Assembly (NCBI GenBank): GCA_012727825.1
Contig: JAAYGH010000078.1
Coordinates: 1 to 6,783 of the forward strand
Origin: Trueperella sp.
GTDB taxonomy: Bacteria > Actinomycetota > Actinomycetes > Actinomycetales > Actinomycetaceae
Reading direction: 5' to 3'
Length of the DNA stretch: 6,783 bases
Below the pieces are notes generated by a model that was given only the letters and a program-made list of their open reading frames with translations, ran no database searches and had not been told where the DNA came from. The position numbers and the translations under genes are program-made. Positions within the stretch are counted from its first letter, which is position 1, and every line of letters starts with the position of its first letter. Shown here piece by piece: positions 1 through 4,936 of the stretch.

Positions 1-36
1 AAAGACAAGAAGGCCAAGAAGGGCAAAAAGAAGTAG
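1..36 (+). CDS. 3' end of an unidentified gene with a lysine-rich C-terminal tail (partial)
   Basis: The first twelve codons read Lys-Asp-Lys-Lys-Ala-Lys-Lys-Gly-Lys-Lys-Lys and then stop TAG at 34-36. A lysine-rich, highly basic C-terminal tail like this is common in actinobacterial proteins that bind nucleic acid or lie at the membrane, but it does not identify the family. The other two plus frames give less convincing tails, and the minus strand gives a run of Leu and Phe codons with no context. The gene would be convergent with mca. The rest of the protein lies outside the window, so no function is assigned. Confidence 0.5.
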   Translation, partial: KDKKAKKGKKK

Positions 37-124
37 CGCCAACCAGTAGCCGCGGGCATCACCGAGTCTGCTCGTTAGGCCCTTCCTGATGTTTTATCTG
101 GTCCGTTTGTTCTAGCTGATCCGA
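37..124. other. Short convergent intergenic gap, no clear terminator
   Basis: These 88 bases separate the stop codons of the lysine-rich gene and mca. I looked for a GC-rich stem followed by a T run on either strand and found none that is convincing. Only short T runs (around 92-95) and small self-complementary words such as CCGCGG occur. Either termination is factor-dependent here or the stem is too weak to see by eye. Confidence 0.4.
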
Positions 125-1000
125 CTAAAACAGTGGCTCAACGTCCGGGACGCGTTCGAAGAGATCGCGCTCCTGGGCGTTGCTTCGTCCGACAGTAGTC
201 ATGGCGAGAACGAAATCCTCCCATGGCCAGATATCGGCCTCAATATCGCGCGGCATGGCAAAGAAGAAGCCATCCGGGTCGATTTGTGTGGCGTGAGCGC
301 GCAGCGCGGCGTCGCGTTGTAGAAAATAGTCCGCCACATGAACGCGGGCACACACCTTAGTCGAGGTGCCCCGGCGGAGTGCGAGCCAATCACTGAACGG
401 GCTCGAGCCCGTCTTTTCCATGATCACCTTGTGGAATGCTTCGATGCGATCGCGGTTAAAACCGGCGTCGTAGTAGACCTTGGAGACCATCCACGGTTCC
501 CCTGCGTCTGGGAACGCGTAGGGATCTCGCGCCGCAGCGACCGCGGCTATTGAGGCGGTATGCACGCGAATATGGTCCGGATGGGGATAGCCGCCAATTT
601 CGTTATACGTGGTGATAACCTGCGGGCGGAATTCGCGGATCTCTCGCACGAGAGCTTCGACCACAACCTCCATCGGTTGGAGCGCGAAACTTCCCTCGGG
701 AATAGGCGGCAGTGGATCGCCCTCCGGCAGGCCGGAATCTGCGAAGCCGAGCCACGAGTGCTCAATACCGAGCGCTTCGGCGGCGGCTGCCATTTCCGCA
801 CGACGGATCTCGGTCAAGTTCTCAACAATCTGCTCGTCACCGACGAGCGCAGGGTTGAGGATCGAGCCGCGCTCTCCGCCCGTCGCCGTCACAACCTTCA
901 CCCTGCCAACCTTGGCGTACTTTGCCATCATGCCGGCACCCTTCGACGCTTCGTCATCGGGGTGGGCGTGGATCGCCATCAGTCTGCGTTCTTCGGTCAT
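125..1000 (-). CDS. mca: Mycothiol S-conjugate amidase Mca
   Basis: Mca is a cytoplasmic zinc amidohydrolase of the GlcNAc-PI de-N-acetylase (LmbE-like) superfamily. It cleaves mycothiol S-conjugates to a mercapturic acid, which is exported, and GlcN-Ins, which is recycled into mycothiol. The start chosen at 1000 gives 291 residues, the usual family length. It has an AAGGAGAG ribosome binding site just upstream, whereas an in-frame start at 1030 has none and only adds ten unconserved residues. Visible motifs are AHPDDE (His13, Asp15, Asp16) and HPDH (His140 to His143), which supply the zinc ligands and general base. TGGERG follows at about residues 40-45. Lys20, in the segment after HPDDE, is the residue that in this family separates Mca from the deacetylase MshB, which has Ser there. 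MshB is the main alternative and is less likely. The gene is divergent from greA, and a perfect TATAAT lies 30 bp upstream of the start. Confidence 0.93.
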   Translation of the reverse strand: MTEERRLMAIHAHPDDEASKGAGMMAKYAKVGRVKVVTATGGERGSILNPALVGDEQIVENLTEIRRAEMAAAAEALGIEHSWLGFADSGLPEGDPLPPIPEGSFALQPMEVVVEALVREIREFRPQVITTYNEIGGYPHPDHIRVHTASIAAVAAARDPYAFPDAGEPWMVSKVYYDAGFNRDRIEAFHKVIMEKTGSSPFSDWLALRRGTSTKVCARVHVADYFLQRDAALRAHATQIDPDGFFFAMPRDIEADIWPWEDFVLAMTTVGRSNAQERDLFERVPDVEPLF

Positions 1001-1002
1001 GT

Positions 1003-1010
1003 CTCTCCTT
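1003..1010 (-). promoter_or_regulatory. Strong ribosome binding site that fixes the mca start
   Basis: On the minus strand AAGGAGAG lies a few bases before the ATG at 998-1000. It is a near-perfect Shine-Dalgarno sequence and decides the start over the in-frame ATG at 1028-1030, which would place this motif inside the coding sequence. Confidence 0.85.
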
Positions 1011-1029
1011 GAAGTTCGGCACCTCGACA

Positions 1030-1035
1030 ATTATA
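1030..1035 (-). promoter_or_regulatory. Candidate mca promoter -10 box
   Basis: The minus strand reads TATAAT exactly, with TGCA immediately before it, close to an extended -10 (TG one base further away than usual). Transcription would start near 1023, leaving a leader of about 22 bases before the ATG at 1000 that contains the Shine-Dalgarno sequence. No good -35 is seen 16-18 bp upstream (GCGAAA at best), so strength would depend on the -10 or on an activator. Confidence 0.5.
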
Positions 1036-1088
1036 TGCACACGTTCAACTACTTTCGCTGTTTCGCACGCCACGTTCTCGTAAATTCC

Positions 1089-1104
1089 GTATGTGCGCAC
1101 GTAC
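1089..1104. repeat. 16-bp imperfect palindrome in the mca/greA gap
   Basis: GTATGTGCGCACGTAC has a perfect GTGCGCAC core and 7 of 8 complementary pairs; the remaining pair is T opposite G. It lies about 55 bp upstream of the mca -10 box and could be a regulator site. A short palindrome in GC-rich DNA can arise by chance, so confidence is low. Confidence 0.3.
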
Positions 1105-1171
1105 TACTCCCCAGAAACTGGACCAGACGGCGTCGTAGCCCTGCGCCCGCAGCAAACACGCGCGAAAGTTA

Positions 1172-1201
1172 TTGATAACTCGCCGATAGCGGTGTTAGTC
1201 T
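1172..1201 (+). promoter_or_regulatory. Weak alternative upstream promoter for greA
   Basis: TTGATA at 1172-1177 matches the -35 consensus in 5 of 6 positions. It is followed after 18 bp by TAGTCT (1196-1201), which fits the actinobacterial TAnnnT pattern and has an extended TGT before it. A transcript starting near 1208 would run through the 1214-1231 palindrome almost at once. It is weaker than the downstream candidate and could be an additional promoter. Confidence 0.3.
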
Positions 1202-1213
1202 CTGGCACAGACG

Positions 1214-1231
1214 CATGCCACCTGTGGCATG
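1214..1231. promoter_or_regulatory. Perfect 18-bp palindrome overlapping the greA promoter (operator or leader hairpin)
   Basis: CATGCCAC-CT-GTGGCATG is perfectly self-complementary with two central bases. It covers the candidate -35 (1215-1220) and most of the spacer of the greA promoter, which is where a dimeric repressor would block polymerase. It is also followed by TTCTTTTATT, so if transcribed from further upstream it could fold into a short stem with a T-rich tail. The operator reading is preferred because the stem's loop would be tight and a good -10 lies inside the T-rich stretch. Confidence 0.45.
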
Positions 1232-1243
1232 TTCTTTTATTAT
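1215..1243 (+). promoter_or_regulatory. Candidate greA promoter
   Basis: ATGCCA (1215-1220) matches the TTGACA -35 in 4 of 6 positions, and TATTAT (1238-1243) matches the -10 in 5 of 6, with an ideal 17-bp spacer. Transcription would start near 1250 and give a leader of about 35 bases ending in the strong greA ribosome binding site. The overlap with the palindrome at 1214-1231 suggests control. It would also drive msrA, which overlaps greA. Confidence 0.5.
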
Positions 1244-1271
1244 CACCACAGGGCACCTACACGCCCGCACG

Positions 1272-1278
1272 AAGGAGG
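1272..1278 (+). promoter_or_regulatory. Strong ribosome binding site that fixes the greA start
   Basis: AAGGAGG lies six bases before the ATG at 1285. The reading frame is open upstream to at least 1093, but only this ATG has a Shine-Dalgarno sequence and gives a GreA of normal length. Confidence 0.9.
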
Positions 1279-1284
1279 AACCTC

Positions 1285-1761
1285 ATGGCTGAGAGCACGT
1301 GGCTTTCCCAAGAATCGTATGATCGCCTGAACGGGGAGCTCAATCAGCTGAAGACGTCCGGCCGTCAGGAGATTGCCGAGCGCATCGAAGCCGCCCGTTC
1401 CGAAGGCGATCTTAAAGAAAATGGTGGCTACCACGCCGCTCGCGAAGAGCAGTCGAAGATGGAAGGCCGCATCCAGGAACTGACCTACCTACTCGATCAT
1501 GCCGAGGTTGGCGAAGCTACGTCAAGCACCGATGAGGTCGCGCCCGGTCTGATCATTACGGCCACTGTCAATCACAACGAAAAGGTCTTCATGCTCGGCT
1601 CACGCGAGGCGAATGACTGGGTGGACGTCGACGTTTACCCCGAGTCGGCTCCCCTTGGTGAGGCGATCATGGGCAAAAAGGTTGGTGACACCACCTCCTA
1701 CACCGCACCCAACGGCAAGGAATTCCACGTCGAGATCCTCAAGATCGAGGCGTCGAACTAA
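1285..1761 (+). CDS. greA: Transcription elongation factor GreA
   Basis: GreA enters the secondary channel of RNA polymerase and stimulates cleavage of the 3' end of RNA in backtracked complexes, so elongation can resume. The protein is 158 residues, the standard length. The N-terminal half (about residues 8-75) is the antiparallel coiled coil. Its tip carries GDLKEN with Asp42 and Glu45, the acidic pair that coordinates the catalytic magnesium, followed by GYHAAREEQ. The C-terminal half (about 85-155) is the FKBP-like polymerase-binding domain and includes the conserved PLGEAIMGKKVGD segment. Its stop codon overlaps the msrA start (TAATG), so the two are probably cotranscribed and translationally coupled. 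A candidate promoter with an overlapping palindrome lies upstream. The intact acidic tip makes a true GreA far more likely than one of the Gre-like inhibitors that lack it. Confidence 0.96.
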   Translation: MAESTWLSQESYDRLNGELNQLKTSGRQEIAERIEAARSEGDLKENGGYHAAREEQSKMEGRIQELTYLLDHAEVGEATSSTDEVAPGLIITATVNHNEKVFMLGSREANDWVDVDVYPESAPLGEAIMGKKVGDTTSYTAPNGKEFHVEILKIEASN

Positions 1762-2441
1762 TGTTTCTTCGCCGCCCGAATCCCATTATGGTCACGGCCG
1801 ACGAGGCGTTGCCAGGCCGGTCGATTTCGGTGCTTCCGAGCGCCGATCCGCACCTCGTGCTCGGCACAGACCTTCTGAAGCCCGTAGACGACGGTGAAGA
1901 GGAAATCTTCCTTGCGGCCGGCTGCTACTGGGGCGTCGAGGAAATCATGTGGGAGCTTCCTGGCGTGGTCACTACGTCGGTGGGTTTCATGGGCGGATAC
2001 ACGCCCAATCCCACGTACAACGAAGTCACAACCGGGCGGACGGGCCATGCAGAGACCGTGCGCGTGGTGTACCGAGCCGACGGCGAGACCTCTCCGTTGC
2101 CGCTGATCTTAAAGACGTTCTGGGAATCGCACGATCCGACCACCCTGAATTACCAGGGCAATGATGTGGGCACGCAGTATCGCTCGGCAATTTTTACGAC
2201 GACGCACGAGCAGGCCAAGCTTGCGACTTCATCTCGCGCTGCCTACAACGAGGTGTTACAGGCCAACGAGCGAAATACAATCGTCACGGAAGTTGTGGAT
2301 GCACGTGATACCACCGGTTACTTCCCTGCGGAGATTGAACACCAGCAATATTTGATCAAAGTGCCCAATGGCTACCGTTGCCACGCGAAGTCGGGACTTG
2401 CGTGCCCGATGCCGGGCTCGGGCCCGCTCGCGAACCTCTAG
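1761..2441 (+). CDS. msrA: Peptide methionine (S)-S-oxide reductase MsrA
   Basis: MsrA reduces the S epimer of methionine sulfoxide in proteins and free methionine, with thioredoxin or a similar system restoring the enzyme. The catalytic Cys55 lies in GCYWG, a conservative change from the usual GCFWG. Other family residues are visible: GGY at 78-80, GHAE with Glu98, YQGNDVGTQYRS with Asp135 and Tyr140, and HQQY at 194-197. Cys207 and Cys215 near the C-terminus have the same eight-residue spacing as the two resolving cysteines of the E. coli enzyme, so a three-cysteine relay is inferred. The protein is 226 residues including an N-terminal extension of about 45 residues before the core, as in E. 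coli-type MsrA. The first ATG shares a base with the greA stop and has GAGG at 1747-1750 at reasonable spacing. The next in-frame ATG at 1788 has no ribosome binding site. No msrB is seen in the window. Confidence 0.95.
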   Translation: MFLRRPNPIMVTADEALPGRSISVLPSADPHLVLGTDLLKPVDDGEEEIFLAAGCYWGVEEIMWELPGVVTTSVGFMGGYTPNPTYNEVTTGRTGHAETVRVVYRADGETSPLPLILKTFWESHDPTTLNYQGNDVGTQYRSAIFTTTHEQAKLATSSRAAYNEVLQANERNTIVTEVVDARDTTGYFPAEIEHQQYLIKVPNGYRCHAKSGLACPMPGSGPLANL

Positions 2442-2446
2442 GCCTG

Positions 2447-2452
2447 TAAGAT
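2447..2452 (+). promoter_or_regulatory. Possible -10 box for the FKBP gene
   Basis: TAAGAT, preceded by TG, lies just after the msrA stop and matches the -10 consensus in 4 of 6 positions and the TAnnnT pattern. No -35 can be recognised 17 bp upstream, where the DNA is GC-rich msrA coding sequence. It could give the FKBP gene its own transcript in addition to read-through from greA-msrA. Confidence 0.3.
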
Positions 2453-2486
2453 ACTTGCGGACGTAACTCTTCACCGAAAGGTTGTC

Positions 2487-2930
2487 ATGGACATCATTCT
2501 TCCCACCGTCAAAGGTGAGTTTGGCGAAACCCCCGAGATCGAATTCCCCGAAGGGGTCAAACCTCCCGCAGGTTTGCGAATCAAGGTTCTGCATGAGGGC
2601 GACGGCCCCGTTGTCAGTGCCGGCGACGAGATCGAGTGCGAGTATCACGGCCAGATCTGGGGTGGCGAGATCTTTGATTCGTCGTACTACCGCGATGGCA
2701 AGGCTGTGTTCCCGATTGGCGTGGGCATGGTGATCGAAGCCTGGGATGAGGCACTCGTTGGTCGCCAGATTGGCACGCGTTTACTGATTTCGGTACCGCC
2801 GTTTAAGGGTTACGGTCCGAACGGCAACCCCCGTGCTGGCATTAGAGGCGACGACACGCTCGCCTTCGTCGTCGACATCTACGGCATCAAGGAATCTGCG
2901 TTCAACTTCAATACGCTGCACGATAACTAA
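2487..2930 (+). CDS. FKBP-type peptidyl-prolyl cis-trans isomerase
   Basis: This is a single-domain cytoplasmic FK506-binding-protein isomerase that catalyses cis-trans rotation of Xaa-Pro bonds during protein folding. The 147-residue protein has an N-terminal segment of about 27 residues without a signal peptide, lipobox or membrane segment, then one FKBP domain (about 28-135). By alignment with human FKBP12 the pocket residues are present: Tyr53, Phe63-Asp64 in FDSS, Phe75, Val82-Ile83, Trp86, Tyr109 in GYG and Phe127 in LAFVVDI. The full aromatic set suggests an active enzyme. The C-terminal tail (about 136-147) is unusual in being rich in Asn and Phe. The start at 2487 has a modest GAAAGG ribosome binding site at 2476-2481. 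It lies 45 bp after msrA on the same strand and ends before a strong hairpin terminator. It may be read with greA-msrA or from its own promoter. Confidence 0.93.
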   Translation: MDIILPTVKGEFGETPEIEFPEGVKPPAGLRIKVLHEGDGPVVSAGDEIECEYHGQIWGGEIFDSSYYRDGKAVFPIGVGMVIEAWDEALVGRQIGTRLLISVPPFKGYGPNGNPRAGIRGDDTLAFVVDIYGIKESAFNFNTLHDN

Positions 2931-2983
2931 AAACTCGCGCGATGCCGGTGTGCGCTCCATGCCAGCCGGACTCGCGCAACGCA

Positions 2984-3022
2984 CACGTGGGCCCATAGGT
3001 TTTTCACCTATGGGCCCACGTG
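2984..3022. terminator. Strong intrinsic terminator between the convergent FKBP and putP genes
   Basis: A perfect 17-bp inverted repeat (2984-3000 and 3006-3022, arms reading CACGTGGGCCCATAGGT and its complement) encloses a five-base TTTTC loop and is followed on the plus strand by CGTTTTC. It lies 53 bp past the FKBP stop and about 30 bp past the putP stop on the other strand. The plus-strand T run (3025-3028) makes it a good terminator for the FKBP transcript. The minus-strand side lacks a T run of equal quality, so termination of putP there is likely but less certain. Confidence 0.88.
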
Positions 3023-3051
3023 CGTTTTCATGTAACGGGATTGATGAGGAT

Positions 3052-4650
3052 CTACTTAGGTAGCTCTATCTCATCGCCGTCTTCTGTGCGGAGGGTTGCC
3101 GAGCGCGGCTCGTAGCCATCCGGGTTGTTGCGGCGGTACTCGATCATCTGCTTCTCGTACTCCTTGTGGTTCGACCAGTCCTTCGACAGCTCAGCGGCCA
3201 TGTCGAACTCGCGGTCGATGATCGCGTTCGGGCTGTAGGTCACCAGCGAGATCACGATCGTGACCAACAGGTTCACCACGAAGCCCGGCACAATCTCGTA
3301 GAGATTGAAGATGCCGCCGTCGATGTTGCCCCACACGGCCACGGTCACGGCGCCCATCGCCATGCCGGACAGCGCACCGAAACCGGTGAGCTTGCGCCAG
3401 AACAGGGCAAGGAGAATGGTCGGACCAAACGATGCGCCAAAGCCTGCCCACGCGAAGGCAACCAGACCGAGGATCGTGTCATTCGGCGTCCACGCCAAGG
3501 CGCCCGCGAGCACCGCGATTCCCGCCACGGCAATGCGCGAGAGCATGACGCCCGTCTTCGCATCGAGCTTGCGGTTCGTGAACGTCATGTAGACGTCCTC
3601 GATGAGGGCGGACGAGCTCACAATGAGCTGCGAGGAAACGGTTGACATGATGGCCGCCAGGATCGCCGCCAGCATGAAGCCCGCGATCATCGGGTGGAAG
3701 AGCAGCTGCCCAAGAACAATAAAGACCTGCTCGGGGTTAACCAGCTCGGCGTCGTTGTGCTGATACACGGCAATACCAACGAAGGCCGTACCCAGCGCAC
3801 CGAACACGGCGAGCAGCATCCAGCCGATGCCGATACGGCGGGCGGACACGGCTTCCTTCGGATTACGCAGCGCCATGAAGCGGACGATGATGTGCGGCTG
3901 GCCGAAGTAGCCAAGGCCCCACGCGACGGCGGAAATCAGGCCGACCGCCGTCGTGCCTGCAATCGGCGAAAGCAGGTTCGGATCGACGTCTCGAACGGTA
4001 TCGAGGACGTCGTCGAAGCCGCCCACGTAGAACATGCCAACGATCGGAACCAAAATGAGGGCGATCATCATCATCAAACCCTGAACGACGTCGGTATAGG
4101 ACACGGCCAAGAAGCCGCCCACCAGCGTGTAGAAGAGTGTGATCGCAGCGACGATCACCATGCCCCAGCGGTAATCTACGCCGAACGCGCCCTCGAAGAA
4201 GGTGCCGCCGGCCACCATGCCGGAGGAGACGTAGAAGGTGAAGTAGAACAGAATGATGAGGCCGGCGACGATGCGCAGTGCGTGGGTGGAGTCGCGCAGG
4301 CGCGAGTCGAGGAAGGACGGCACCGTGATCGAATTATTCGACACTTCGGTGTAGGACCGCAGGCGCGGCGCCACGAACTTCCAGTTGAGCCAGGCGCCGA
4401 CCGTGAGGCCAATGGCGATCCAGAATTCAACGAGGCCGGATACGTACAGTGCGCCGGGCAGGCCCATGAGGAGCCAGCCTGACATGTCGGATGCGCCGGC
4501 GGACAGCGCTGCAACCAACGGGTTGAGTTGGCGGCCGCCGAGCATGTAGTCGTCGACGTCGGTCGTGCGCTTGTACGCCCACACTCCGATGCCGATCATG
4601 ACGAGGAAGTAGATGATCATCGTGATCACTTGCCACGTGGTAACGCTCAT
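3052..4650 (-). CDS. putP: Sodium/proline symporter PutP
   Basis: PutP is an inner-membrane carrier of the solute:sodium symporter family that imports proline with Na+. The 532-residue protein shows about 13 hydrophobic segments from residue 7 to about 470. SAGASDMSGWL has Asp55, Ser57 and Gly58 at the same positions as the residues needed for Na+ and proline binding in E. coli PutP. GYFGQPHIIVRFMA (247-260) is a PutP hallmark. MSTVSSQLIVSSS has Ser336-Thr337, matching the second part of the Na+ site. Residues from about 475 form a charged cytoplasmic tail of some 55 residues, making it longer than the roughly 500-residue E. coli protein. The ATG at 4650 is preceded by GGGAG on the minus strand. 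The gene is divergent from putA, which supports proline as the substrate over pantothenate or other substrates of the family. Confidence 0.95.
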   Translation of the reverse strand: MSVTTWQVITMIIYFLVMIGIGVWAYKRTTDVDDYMLGGRQLNPLVAALSAGASDMSGWLLMGLPGALYVSGLVEFWIAIGLTVGAWLNWKFVAPRLRSYTEVSNNSITVPSFLDSRLRDSTHALRIVAGLIILFYFTFYVSSGMVAGGTFFEGAFGVDYRWGMVIVAAITLFYTLVGGFLAVSYTDVVQGLMMMIALILVPIVGMFYVGGFDDVLDTVRDVDPNLLSPIAGTTAVGLISAVAWGLGYFGQPHIIVRFMALRNPKEAVSARRIGIGWMLLAVFGALGTAFVGIAVYQHNDAELVNPEQVFIVLGQLLFHPMIAGFMLAAILAAIMSTVSSQLIVSSSALIEDVYMTFTNRKLDAKTGVMLSRIAVAGIAVLAGALAWTPNDTILGLVAFAWAGFGASFGPTILLALFWRKLTGFGALSGMAMGAVTVAVWGNIDGGIFNLYEIVPGFVVNLLVTIVISLVTYSPNAIIDREFDMAAELSKDWSNHKEYEKQMIEYRRNNPDGYEPRSATLRTEDGDEIELPK

Positions 4651-4680
4651 TTAATCTCCCTAAAGTAGACGTTGTGCAGA

Positions 4681-4696
4681 TTGGCAGCGGTGCCAA
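4681..4696. promoter_or_regulatory. TTGGCA-N4-TGCCAA inverted repeat upstream of putP
   Basis: TTGGCAGCGGTGCCAA has two perfect six-base arms around four bases. It lies 30 bp before the putP start, inside the leader predicted from the promoter at 4738-4765. It could be an operator that blocks polymerase downstream of the start site, or a small hairpin close to the ribosome binding site. The regulator is not in the window. Confidence 0.4.
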
Positions 4697-4737
4697 ACGC
4701 TCTCGGTGTTGACCTGAGACGAACCAAGGTAACTGGT

Positions 4738-4765
4738 ACCCTACCCGAAATCATTTCGATGTAAA
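4738..4765 (-). promoter_or_regulatory. Candidate putP promoter
   Basis: On the minus strand TTTACA (4760-4765) matches the -35 consensus in 5 of 6 positions. After 16 bp it is followed by TAGGGT (4738-4743), which fits the actinobacterial TAnnnT -10 pattern. Transcription would begin near 4731, leaving a leader of about 80 bases. A perfect palindrome fills most of the spacer, which suggests regulation. Confidence 0.42.
4746..4758. promoter_or_regulatory. Perfect 13-bp palindrome in the putP promoter spacer
   Basis: CGAAAT-C-ATTTCG is a perfect 6-1-6 inverted repeat located exactly between the candidate -35 and -10 of putP. A dimeric regulator bound here would block polymerase. This is a positional inference; the sequence does not match an operator I recognise. 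Confidence 0.4.
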
Positions 4766-4875
4766 GAGACTTTTCCATCTCGTGATCGACTTGTGATGCG
4801 CCCCGGCCTTTGCGGCTCATGACGTAACCGGGTAGATAGCGGGGTGGTTGAACCGTAGACTTAACGATAGTTTCG

Positions 4876-4897
4876 CGGGTGCGAATGCTGGCACCCG
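4876..4897. promoter_or_regulatory. Hairpin or operator in the putA upstream region
   Basis: CGGGTGC (4876-4882) and GCACCCG (4891-4897) are perfect seven-base arms around eight bases, about 40 bp before the putA ATG. Part of the left arm can instead pair as TTCGC-GGGT-GCGAA (4872-4885), so the two folds exclude each other. No T run follows, so this is not a plain terminator. I saw no convincing -35/-10 pair for putA; TAGTTT at 4868-4873 is the only passable -10 near it. Confidence 0.35.
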
Positions 4898-4922
4898 GCA
4901 AAATAAACGTGAAACCGAAGAT

Positions 4923-4926
4923 GGAG
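4923..4926 (+). promoter_or_regulatory. Ribosome binding site for putA
   Basis: GGAG lies ten bases before the ATG at 4937, a slightly long but acceptable spacing. The ATG at 4921, which overlaps this region, is in another frame and would not encode PutA. Confidence 0.55.
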
Positions 4927-4936
4927 AAAACAACAC

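Noticed and set aside
560..1175. Two overlapping plus-strand open frames (560-1012 and 609-1175) opposite mca
   Set aside because: Both are antisense to the zinc-motif region of mca; the translations are low-complexity Arg/Ser/Ala-rich and match nothing I recognise.
1093..1284. N-terminal extension of GreA in the same frame from ATG 1093
   Set aside because: It would add 64 residues with no homology to GreA, has no ribosome binding site and would run through the candidate promoter. The ATG at 1285 has AAGGAGG.
2413..2426. GC-rich inverted repeat at the end of msrA (CGGGC-TCGG-GCCCG)
   Set aside because: Only five base pairs, inside coding sequence, with no following T run. Not a credible terminator.
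2256..2648. A 130-codon minus-strand open frame across the msrA/FKBP junction
   Set aside because: It is antisense to the conserved ends of two well-supported genes and has no independent evidence of coding.
3694..4482. A 262-codon open frame on the plus strand opposite putP
   Set aside because: Its translation is rich in His, Glu, Gln and Arg with no motif, as expected for the complement of a hydrophobic membrane-protein gene. putP has clear family residues on the other strand.
4709..4714. TTGACC resembling a plus-strand -35 box for putA
   Set aside because: No acceptable -10 lies 16-18 bp downstream (GC-mixed ACTGGT region), and it would be over 200 bp from putA.
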